A stretch of DNA of 5,104 bases from Acidobacteriota bacterium (GTDB lineage: Bacteria; Acidobacteriota; Vicinamibacteria; Vicinamibacterales; UBA2999), in NCBI GenBank assembly GCA_013140955.1, contig JABFRY010000414.1:1-5104 (forward strand), written 5' to 3'. This document shows positions 1 through 5,104 of this stretch, piece by piece. The position numbers and the translations under genes were made by a program. The number at the start of each line of letters is the position of its first letter. Position 1 is the stretch's first letter. The notes below the pieces were generated by a model. It had not been told where the DNA came from, did no database searches, and was given only the letters and a program-made list of their open reading frames with translations.

Positions 1-1073
1 GCGGGCCGATACGCACCGTGCCGATCCGGAACTCGGCGGTCGGGTTCTCGTCGACATCGAAGGCAACCGAGGCGGGACCCACCCCCACATGGATGCCGCC
101 GGCGCGCAGACGCGGCGAGAACCACGAGGGCGTGTCGTGCACTGCCCACGCGCAGCCCGGGTCTGTTGAGACGGCGAGCTCCGCAGTCCTGGCGTCGGCC
201 GCCACCGACACGGTCGCGGGGACGGCGAGTGTGCAGGTGCGCGCCGGCGCCTCGACCCGCAGGTCATCGAACTCGACCACGGCATCAGGTGCGGTGTTCC
301 CGCCCACAGCCGCGCCGAGTTCGATGGCGACCGACGACAGCGTGGGCGGGGCGGGTACCGCGGCGCGTGCGGTCCAGGCCCCTCCCGACGCGGGCGCCGT
401 TTCGAACAGCAGGAGGCCCGCCGGGGTATCGTGCCGCAGGCGCCAGCGGGCCATGTCCGCCGGCACATACGGCACGGGCAGAGTGAGCGGCTCCACCACC
501 CCCTGTCGCTCGGTCGTGACCAGCAGACTCCCGCCGTGCACGGACACGGCATAGGCCACCTGGTCGTCTGGACGCATCAACAGCTGCGCCCGCGTGCCGG
601 CGGGTACCATGGCGCGTAGCGTCAGCACGCCCCCTGTCAGATCGATGCCCGTCCGCCGCGCGTGGCGTGGGGCCACGTCGAGGCCGCTCATCCGCAGGCG
701 GCCGTTGGCCGTCACGCCGGACGTCGTGGCCGTCCACACACTCGGGTCGAGCGCGTTGAACGGCTCGACGACGCGGGCCTGCAGGGGCTGCGCGTCCAGC
801 TGCAGGTAGTTGAGCGCGCCGGATGTGCCGGAGGGGCCGACGGCGTCGGCCACCAGGCGCAGGACGTGACGGCCCGTCGGCAGCCACACGTCAGGCCGGC
901 GAACGTCCTGCCAGCGTTGCCAGCCGCCCGTCGCGGGTAGGCCCAACGGGCCGGTGGCATCGTGTCCGTCGACCTCGAGATGCCAGCGCAGTCCTGGGTA
1001 GAGACCCGCCGCACGCCAGCGCAGCACGTATGGACCCTCCGATGTCACGTTTACGCTGTACCGCATCCACTCC
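1..1073 (-). pseudogene. Continuation of the CBM6-repeat protein after the frameshift; C-terminus off the window
   Basis: Reading minus-strand codons from 1072 down to 2 gives 357 codons with no stop and a strong G/C preference at third positions. The first codons, EWMRYSVNV, complete the GEW..Y motif interrupted upstream, and the third CBM6-like module then runs to about 790 (TGGWQRW, GTSGALNYLQLD). About 759-246 encodes a beta-sandwich that resembles concanavalin/laminin-G-type domains: it opens FNALDPSVWT, then NGRLRMSG, and ends VVEFDDLRV. From about 237 to the edge is a BACON-like module: Cys in CTLAVP, then DPGCAW and PSWF, ending at FRIGTVRIG; the paired cysteines recur in Acidobacteriota versions. 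With one base restored, the visible protein is 776 residues and still unfinished. There is no independent start, so this stretch is translated only if the frameshift is a sequencing error or is bypassed. A catalytic domain could lie beyond the edge. Confidence 0.72.
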
Positions 1074-2211
1074 CGGGCCGAATCCACGCCACGTCCGTGC
1101 CGCCGCCAACGTCCGTGGTCGGCTCGATATCCACGCCCTCCGCACGAAAGGCACCACCCAGGTTCTGCGACGTGTCGTCGGCGTACGCGATGCCCGGCCC
1201 GCCTCGGTCGAACGCCTCCGCTTCGATCCTGCCGGGCAGAGGCATGGGCTTCGCGCTGAATGGCGCGCTGGACGCGACCTTCGTGATCCGCAGGCGGTCG
1301 AGTCCGCCGCTGGTGCCAGCGGGGCCCGCGGCGACCACCGCGACGCGAAGCACGCGCACACCGGCGGCAAGTGTCATCTGCTGCGGCGCGCTCCACTGCC
1401 ACTGCTGCCAGCCGCCGGTGTCGGGTACCGCCAGGGGCCCGGTCTGGACTCGCCCGTCCGCGTCCACCTGCAGCACGGCGCCGGTGCCAAGGCTGGCCAC
1501 GCGAGCCTCCACTTGATACACGCCGGGGGACGCGACCGCCACGGTATAGGCCAGCCATTCGCCGGGGCGCATCCACGCGACCGCGTGCCCACCCGAGGCC
1601 TCGGCGACCGGCATGATGTCCACATCGCCATCCCGGTAGGTGCCGCCGGCATTGCCCGGTGTGGTGTCGTGTGCGCCCACCCCGTCGCCGCCGAGATCGA
1701 AGTCCTCGGCCTCGAGCGTGCCCGGCACCGGCGCCGGTGCGCCGCCCGGAGCCCCACGGGACCGTGACCGGACGAACGTGAACGCGTTGATACCACCGGA
1801 GGTGCCCGCGGGCGATACGCCCGCCACGCGCAGCCGCAGCCGATGCACACCGGCTGGCAGGAACACGCCACGGCGGGTCACGGTGGTCCAGCGCTGCCAG
1901 CCGCCCGTGTCAGGAATGTCGAAGCCCCCCGCGTAGTCGATGCCATCGACCTCCAGGTGAAAGGTCGCCCCTGGGCCGAGCGAGGCCACGCGGGCGGTGA
2001 CGTCGTAGAAGGTGGCCTCGGCCACATCCACCGTGTACTCGAGCCACTCGCCGGAACGGAGCCAGGCCACGTCATAGCCGCCACCGGCGTCCTCGGTCCG
2101 CTCGATGTCCACATCCGTGCTCCTGAACGCACCGCCGGCATTGCCGGGCGTGGTGTCGACGTAGGACACGCCAGGCCCGCCGTCGTCGAAGGCCTCCGCC
2201 TCGAGGACACC
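790..2211 (-). repeat. Three tandem CBM6-like modules, period about 490 bases
   Basis: Modules run at about 2211-1765, 1725-1279 and 1233-790, each near 148 residues with short Pro/Ala/Gly-rich linkers (for example GAPGGAPAPVPG). The period is 486 and then 492 bases. Modules 1 and 2 stay similar at the DNA level around the DTTPGNAGG codons (near 2130-2160 and 1640-1670). Module 3 is more diverged there (DDTSQNLGG). This fits duplication within the gene followed by divergence. Tandem CBM6 modules in general raise avidity for polysaccharides; the ligand cannot be read from the sequence. Confidence 0.75.
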
Positions 2212-2328
2212 TGGAATGAGCGCAGGGACCCCGCCGACCGGAGACGGCGCCCGTGCCGAGATCGGCGACGACGAAGCACATGGCAGGAGCAGATACATGG
2301 CAGCGGGGACCAGCCAGGAAGCACGCAC
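1051..2328 (-). CDS. Secreted CBM6-repeat protein, N-terminal part up to a frameshift stop
   Basis: Exported protein with tandem carbohydrate-binding modules. Residues 1-25 look like a signal peptide: Arg2, then a hydrophobic stretch WLVPAAMYLLLP and a polar SSSPISA region. Cys17 follows Pro, so it is not a canonical lipobox. Two complete CBM6-like modules follow at about residues 40-187 and 201-350, and a third begins near 366. Each carries an EAE start, a D(T/D)T..N.GG motif (58-66, 221-229, 384-392), VDIE/VDIM, and then GEW plus Tyr (from 93 and 256); modules 1 and 2 end with PDTGGWQ and GTSGG. CBM6 modules usually bind beta-glucans, xylans or related polysaccharides; the ligand here is unknown. 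The frame closes in the third module after AWIRPG because one base is missing; the rest is encoded at 1-1073. The GTG start at 2328 is preferred over GTG 2340 because GGAGG lies 5 bases before it. No catalytic domain is visible. The family call is by eye and confident; function as a free binding protein or an enzyme accessory is open. Confidence 0.8.
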   Translation of the reverse strand: MRASWLVPAAMYLLLPCASSSPISARAPSPVGGVPALIPGVLEAEAFDDGGPGVSYVDTTPGNAGGAFRSTDVDIERTEDAGGGYDVAWLRSGEWLEYTVDVAEATFYDVTARVASLGPGATFHLEVDGIDYAGGFDIPDTGGWQRWTTVTRRGVFLPAGVHRLRLRVAGVSPAGTSGGINAFTFVRSRSRGAPGGAPAPVPGTLEAEDFDLGGDGVGAHDTTPGNAGGTYRDGDVDIMPVAEASGGHAVAWMRPGEWLAYTVAVASPGVYQVEARVASLGTGAVLQVDADGRVQTGPLAVPDTGGWQQWQWSAPQQMTLAAGVRVLRVAVVAAGPAGTSGGLDRLRITKVASSAPFSAKPMPLPGRIEAEAFDRGGPGIAYADDTSQNLGGAFRAEGVDIEPTTDVGGGTDVAWIRPGSGCGTA

Positions 2329-2333
2329 GGGGA

Positions 2334-2338
2334 CCTCC
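2334..2338 (-). promoter_or_regulatory. Shine-Dalgarno GGAGG that decides the CBM6-gene start
   Basis: On the minus strand the bases read GTG GAG GTC CCC GTG. GGAGG is followed by the 5-base spacer TCCCC and then GTG at 2328. The upstream in-frame GTG at 2340 overlaps this element and has no good site of its own. Starting at 2328 also gives a more ordinary signal peptide, with Arg near the N-terminus and no acidic residue before the hydrophobic core. Confidence 0.6.
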
Positions 2339-2578
2339 ACCGAGTGCCCCGCGCCAAAGAGCGCAGCAACCGGCGTGCCCCCTCGGGCATGTGGCGACTT
2401 CCGTGGCGATCCTCAGGGAATTGTGGCCACGCGGTGAGCGACACCGCAGACGACGCTGCAGTTACTGCGACGCCATCGGCCCGTACCAGTCGCAGGAACT
2501 GGGATCCCCGACCCGACCAGGGTGTCTGGTCCTCTCGCGCCCCCCGGGACGCCCCAGGGGCGGCGCGCATGAGGCACA
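2339..2578. other. Divergent intergenic region without a gene
   Basis: The 240 bases separate the minus-strand CBM6 gene from plus-strand rluB, so they should hold promoters for both. I could not pick out a convincing -35/-10 pair on either strand. The region includes short GC palindromes (GGGATCCC near 2501-2508; GCCCCAGGGGC at 2551-2561, whose one-base loop makes it a poor hairpin). A weak stem could form between GCGCCCC at 2537-2543 and GGGGCG at 2557-2562, just before the rluB ribosome site. I see no conserved small ORF, tRNA or riboswitch-like structure. Confidence 0.4.
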
Positions 2579-3373
2579 ATGACGTCCACCGTGAGTGAAC
2601 GACTGCAGAAGCTCCTGTCACGAGCCGGCGTCTCGTCCCGGCGTACCGCCGAGCAGCTCATCATCGAGGGCCGGGTCACCGTGAACGGCACGACCGTGCG
2701 CGAACTCGGCACGAAGGCCGAGGCCAGTGACGACATCCGCGTGGATGGGCGGCGCGTGAAGGCGGCCGAGCGGACGCGCTACATCCTGCTCTACAAGCCC
2801 AAGGGGTACGTGACGACGCGGCGGGACCCGCAGCGACGACCCACGGTGATGGATCTGCTGGGTGACGTGCGTGACTACGTGTATCCGGTGGGCCGGCTGG
2901 ACTACGACACCGAAGGCCTGCTGCTCCTGACCAACGACGGCGAGCTCGCCAACGTGCTCACCCACCCGCGACACGGCATCGAGCGCACCTATGCGGCCCA
3001 CGTGGCCGGCACACCCGACGAGCGCGACATCGACCGGCTGCGCACGGGCGTACCGCTCGACGGCCGGCGGACGCTGCCCGCACGGGTCACCCTCGAGCCG
3101 CGCGCGCGCAAGGAAGGCGAGGCCGTGCTGCGGATCACGATTTGCGAGGGGCGGAACCGTCAGATCCGGAGGATGTGCGAAGCGATCGGCCACCCGGTCC
3201 GCAGCCTGGTGCGCACCACGATCGGGCCGATCACGGACACGCGTCTCAAGCCGGGAACGTGGCGGGAACTGAACGCTGGCGAGATCACGCGCCTTCGGGC
3301 GCTGGCGGCTCGTCCGGCCCCGACTCGGGTTCGTCGAGCGGCAGCACGTCCTCGGCCGGCGTCCGCTCGATGA
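2579..3373 (+). CDS. rluB: 23S rRNA pseudouridine synthase, RsuA/RluB family
   Basis: Converts one uridine of large-subunit rRNA to pseudouridine in the cytoplasm; in E. coli RluB the target is U2605 near the peptidyl-transferase region. The protein is 264 residues. An S4 RNA-binding domain occupies about 6-65 (ERLQKLLSRAGVSSRR, then EGRVTVNG). The synthase domain follows: KPKGYVTT at 73-80, the catalytic motif GRLDYDTEGLLLLTNDGEL at 105-123 with Asp108 as the expected nucleophile, and EGRNRQIRRMCEAIGHPV at 190-207. The ATG at 2579 has GAGG 4 bases upstream; a GTG at 2591 would also keep the S4 domain but lacks a site. The core ends near residue 238. The remaining Arg/Ala/Pro-rich tail is read through the antisense of the scpB 3' end and has unlike codon use. 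RluB is chosen over RsuA, RluE or RluF by the S4 domain, the motifs and the scpAB neighbourhood; the exact target base is inferred. Confidence 0.9.
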   Translation: MTSTVSERLQKLLSRAGVSSRRTAEQLIIEGRVTVNGTTVRELGTKAEASDDIRVDGRRVKAAERTRYILLYKPKGYVTTRRDPQRRPTVMDLLGDVRDYVYPVGRLDYDTEGLLLLTNDGELANVLTHPRHGIERTYAAHVAGTPDERDIDRLRTGVPLDGRRTLPARVTLEPRARKEGEAVLRITICEGRNRQIRRMCEAIGHPVRSLVRTTIGPITDTRLKPGTWRELNAGEITRLRALAARPAPTRVRRAAARPRPASAR

Positions 3374-4169
3374 GGCCTGCGGGCGGATCGAAACCCAGCG
3401 CCTCGATCATGTCCTCGACGCGCGGCAGGTCGGACAGGTCGTTGAGGCCGAAGCGAATCAGGAACTCCCGCGTCGTGGCGTAGAGGAAGGGACGTCCCAC
3501 CACGTTCTTGCGCCCGACGATCTTGATCAGGTGGCGCTCCAGCAGCGTCGTCAGGACGCCCGACGCGTTCACGCCACGGATCTCGGTGACCTCGAGGGCG
3601 GTGACGGGCTGCCGATAGGCGATGATCGCCAGCGTCTCGAGCCCCTGTACCGTCAGCTTCTGCGTCGAGCGTTCGTGGAAGAGCCGACGCACCCATTCGT
3701 GCAGGTCCGGGCGCGTCACGATCTGGTAGCCGCCCGCCACCTCCACCATCTGCAGGCCGGGCCGGCTGTCGTACTCCTGCTTCAGGGCCTCGAGCGCGGC
3801 GCGGACATCGTCCTTGGGCTCGTCGGCCAGCAGGCGAAACAGCACCCGCATGGTGAGAGGATCGGGCGACGCGAACACCAGGGCCTCGACGATCGCCTTG
3901 AGTTCGGCCGAGACCGCGGGGGCCTGCGCTTCCCCGAGAATCGCATCGAGCCCCGGGCCGGGCGCATCATCGGCGGCACCAGCAGCATCGGGGACACCAG
4001 CGGCCTCGGCGGCACCAGCGGCATCAGGGGCCTCGGTGCCCTCGGTGTCTGGTGCACCGTGCGCCGACACGTCCGACGTCGCCGGCCCGTCGGCCTCGAG
4101 TCCGGGGGATGAGACGTGGCCCTCTGGCGCTGCATCCGTTGTGACGGGGGGGTCAGGAGTGTCTGCCAT
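3285..4169 (-). CDS. scpB: Segregation and condensation protein B
   Basis: Dimeric winged-helix partner of the kleisin ScpA in the Smc-ScpAB complex that compacts and separates chromosomes. The conserved core is residues 88-252: first winged helix about 88-160 (LKAIVEALVFASPDPL, then GGYQIVTRPDL) and second about 170-240, with LETLAIIAYRQPVTALEV at 177-194, IRGVNASGVLTTLLERHLI, and GRPFLYATTREFL followed by FGL. At 294 residues it is much longer than the usual 180-200. The excess is an acidic Ala/Pro/Asp/Gly-rich N-terminal extension (1-87), probably disordered, and an acidic tail (270-294). The ATG at 4169 has GAGAGGA upstream with 9 bases between. An internal start near residue 88 would need another ATG or GTG with a site, which I did not find. 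The gene follows scpA after 44 bases and overlaps rluB tail to tail by 89 bases. Identification is secure; the role of the extensions is unknown. Confidence 0.93.
   Translation of the reverse strand: MADTPDPPVTTDAAPEGHVSSPGLEADGPATSDVSAHGAPDTEGTEAPDAAGAAEAAGVPDAAGAADDAPGPGLDAILGEAQAPAVSAELKAIVEALVFASPDPLTMRVLFRLLADEPKDDVRAALEALKQEYDSRPGLQMVEVAGGYQIVTRPDLHEWVRRLFHERSTQKLTVQGLETLAIIAYRQPVTALEVTEIRGVNASGVLTTLLERHLIKIVGRKNVVGRPFLYATTREFLIRFGLNDLSDLPRVEDMIEALGFDPPAGLIERTPAEDVLPLDEPESGPDEPPAPEGA
3971..4030 (-). repeat. Two imperfect 36-base repeats inside the scpB N-terminal extension
   Basis: On the plus strand, CGGCGGCACCAGCAGCATC at 3971 recurs 36 bases later at 4007 with one change (GCGGCATC). 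The units encode two 12-residue repeats, PDAAGAAEAAGV and PDAAGAADDAPG, at ScpB residues 48-71. This looks like in-frame slippage expansion of a low-complexity linker. It is outside the winged-helix core and probably tolerates length variation. Confidence 0.6.
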
Positions 4170-4213
4170 GCACGGCTGTCCTCTCGGCAGCCCCAGGGGC
4201 CGCCTCGGTCACT

Positions 4214-5011
4214 TCAGGTCTGCGGGTCCCCGATCGGGTGAGGCGCATCCACCGGTCGCGCACGCCGGTAGACGCGAATCGGCCCGAAGGAGCCCGCCTG
4301 GAACACGCGAATCAGCTTGAGACGGATCATCTCCAGCAGCGCGAGGAACGTCACGATGAGGAACGGTTTGGAGCCGTCCCCGTCTCCGAACAGCTCCTCG
4401 AACCCGCACGCCTCCGTCTCGGACAGCCGCGAGAGCAGCTGATGGATGCGGGCCTCGATGGACAGCTGTTCCGGGGGCAGCACCATGCGGGGACGCCTGT
4501 TGGCGCGCTCCAGCACGCCGCGGAAGGCGGCGAGCAGGCCGAAGAGGTCCACCTCGAGTTCCGGCTCGTACTCGTCGCCCGCAATGGCCGCCACGCTGGC
4601 GTCCGGACGTGTGAACTGCGCGCTGCGCACGGTCTCACGCTCGTGCAGGAGCTCGGCGGCAGCCTTGAACTGCTGATGCTCCAGCAGGCGCCGGACCAGG
4701 ACTTCACGGGGATCTTCGTCGGCCTCGGTATCGTCGGGTGCCGACTCCGGCCGCGGAAGCAGCATCCGCGACTTGATGTGAATGAGCGTCGCGGCCATCA
4801 CCAGGAACTCCCCCGCGAGATCGAGGTTGAGCTCCCGCATCAGATCGATGTACGCGAGGTACTGCTCGGTGACGAGCGCGATCGGGATGTCGTAGATGTT
4901 CACCTCGTTCTTGCGAATGAGGTGGAGCAGGAGGTCGAGGGGGCCCTCGAAGGCGTCGAGCTTGACGCGGTACGCGTCGGGCGACGACTCGAAGTCGGAA
5001 TGCTCGGTCAC
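4214..5011 (-). CDS. scpA: Segregation and condensation protein A (kleisin)
   Basis: Bacterial kleisin: its N-terminal domain binds the Smc neck, its C-terminal winged helix binds the Smc ATPase head, and its middle binds an ScpB dimer. The 265 residues match the usual 240-280. The family signature YRVKLDAFEGPLDLLLHLI lies at 14-32, followed by NEVNIYDIPIALVTEQYL (35-52) and GEFLVMAATLIHIKSRMLLP (67-86). An acidic linker (88-102) leads to the central helices, and the C-terminal winged helix is about 178-250 with FLALLEMIRLKLIRVFQ. The GTG at 5011 is chosen because it lies just before the conserved domain and 11 bases after the upstream stop at 5023. A longer frame extends to 5101 but overlaps the preceding gene and adds an unconserved Arg/Ala-rich stretch. 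The ribosome site is weak (GAAGA), consistent with translational coupling to the gene before it. scpB follows after 44 bases. Confidence is high for identity, slightly lower for the start. Confidence 0.93.
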   Translation of the reverse strand: MTEHSDFESSPDAYRVKLDAFEGPLDLLLHLIRKNEVNIYDIPIALVTEQYLAYIDLMRELNLDLAGEFLVMAATLIHIKSRMLLPRPESAPDDTEADEDPREVLVRRLLEHQQFKAAAELLHERETVRSAQFTRPDASVAAIAGDEYEPELEVDLFGLLAAFRGVLERANRRPRMVLPPEQLSIEARIHQLLSRLSETEACGFEELFGDGDGSKPFLIVTFLALLEMIRLKLIRVFQAGSFGPIRVYRRARPVDAPHPIGDPQT

Positions 5012-5022
5012 GGTGTCTTCGG

Positions 5023-5104
5023 CTAGTAGCGCAGCTTGACGGCCTCGCGCACGCGCGCCATCGTGTCCTGCGCGACGACCCGCGCGCGGCGCGCAGGACA
5101 CGAT
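5023..5104 (-). CDS. trpS: C-terminal end of a probable tryptophanyl-tRNA synthetase (partial)
   Basis: The frame ending in TAG at 5025-5023 reads ARRARVVAQDTMARVREAVKLRY before the stop. This resembles the terminal helix of TrpS proteins (pattern arginine/alanine-rich, A-E/Q-x-T-M-x-x-V-R-x-x-x). Context supports it: trpS-scpA-scpB is a known order in Acidobacteriota and delta-proteobacterial genomes, and the stop lies 11 bases before the scpA start. Only about 27 codons are visible and no catalytic motif is present, so the call rests on this tail and on synteny. The outermost codons (SCP) do not look like the family and fall in an inverted repeat, so the last 15 or so bases may not be genuine trpS. 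Confidence 0.5.
   Translation of the reverse strand, partial: SCPARRARVVAQDTMARVREAVKLRY
5060..5104. repeat. Perfect 15-base inverted repeat at the right edge
   Basis: ATCGTGTCCTGCGCG at 5060-5074 is the exact reverse complement of 5090-5104, with a 15-base spacer (5075-5089). The left arm is inside the probable trpS coding tail (codons for the AQDTMA part). The right arm ends exactly where the window ends. It could be a hairpin in the trpS message, but the coding position and the edge make an assembly fold-back at least as likely. Confidence 0.7.

Noticed and set aside
285..1014. Minus-strand frames at 285-887 and 712-1014
   Set aside because: They are in the wrong frame relative to the CBM6, sandwich and BACON coding and are rich in Arg and Pro. 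The true frame has no stop and runs off the edge.
1062..1082. Programmed ribosomal frameshifting at the break in the CBM6 gene
   Set aside because: The codons are CGG CCC GGG AGT. No canonical -1 slippery heptamer is present in the correct phase, and such control is not known for secreted CBM proteins. A base deletion or sequencing error is simpler.
2537..2562. Possible hairpin in the rluB leader as a regulator or terminator
   Set aside because: The stem is short and bulged, there is no T-run, and such pairings are expected by chance in DNA this GC-rich.
823..2598. Long plus-strand open frames (823-1767 and 1843-2598) opposite the CBM6 gene
   Set aside because: They mirror the minus-strand coding sequence in GC-rich DNA and give Arg/Gly/His-rich proteins with no recognisable domain. 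The opposite strand has clear CBM6 motifs.
2618..3193. Minus-strand open frame inside rluB
   Set aside because: It is antisense to the conserved S4 and synthase motifs, with no domain of its own.
4238..5026. Plus-strand 262-residue frame across scpA
   Set aside because: It is antisense to the full-length, motif-rich scpA; the composition is that of a shadow frame.
5012..5101. Longer N-terminus for ScpA starting at 5101
   Set aside because: It would overlap the trpS tail in another frame, has an Arg/Ala-rich unconserved sequence and begins in the suspect inverted repeat. GTG 5011 sits right before the conserved domain.

Overview
The window is GC-rich DNA from a bacterium. The gene content is a secreted multi-domain carbohydrate-binding protein, an RsuA/RluB-type pseudouridine synthase, and scpA and scpB placed behind what looks like the end of trpS. 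The order trpS-scpA-scpB-rluB is known from Acidobacteriota and delta-proteobacterial lineages. The two-cysteine BACON-like module (C...GCAW...W) next to CBM6-like modules is typical of Acidobacteriota. My best guess is an Acidobacteriota genome, possibly Vicinamibacteria-like. This is an inference, not a proof.

Layout. Positions 1-2328 (minus strand) hold most of a large exported protein: signal peptide, three tandem CBM6-like modules, a concanavalin-like beta-sandwich and the start of a BACON-like module. The gene runs off the left edge. Its frame is broken by one missing base at about 1072-1074. On each side of that point the reading is open and the domain homology is continuous. Positions 2339-2578 are a divergent intergenic region with no gene. 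Positions 2579-3373 (plus) encode the pseudouridine synthase. It converges on, and overlaps by 89 bases, scpB (3285-4169, minus). scpA (4214-5011, minus) precedes scpB in the transcript, and the last codons of a probable trpS (5023 to the right edge, minus) precede scpA.

The genes form two groups. trpS-scpA-scpB is a compact minus-strand operon; ScpA and ScpB are the kleisin and its winged-helix partner in the Smc-ScpAB chromosome-segregation complex. rluB modifies 23S rRNA. It usually follows scpB in the same direction but here faces it. The carbohydrate-binding protein is an accessory exported protein, probably transcribed from the intergenic region in the opposite direction to rluB.

I found no RNA gene, CRISPR array, insertion sequence, toxin-antitoxin pair or defence system, and no convincing undescribed system. 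The points most worth a second look are the single-base frameshift in the CBM6 gene, the rluB tail overprinted on the scpB 3' end, and a perfect inverted repeat exactly at the right edge that may be an assembly fold-back.
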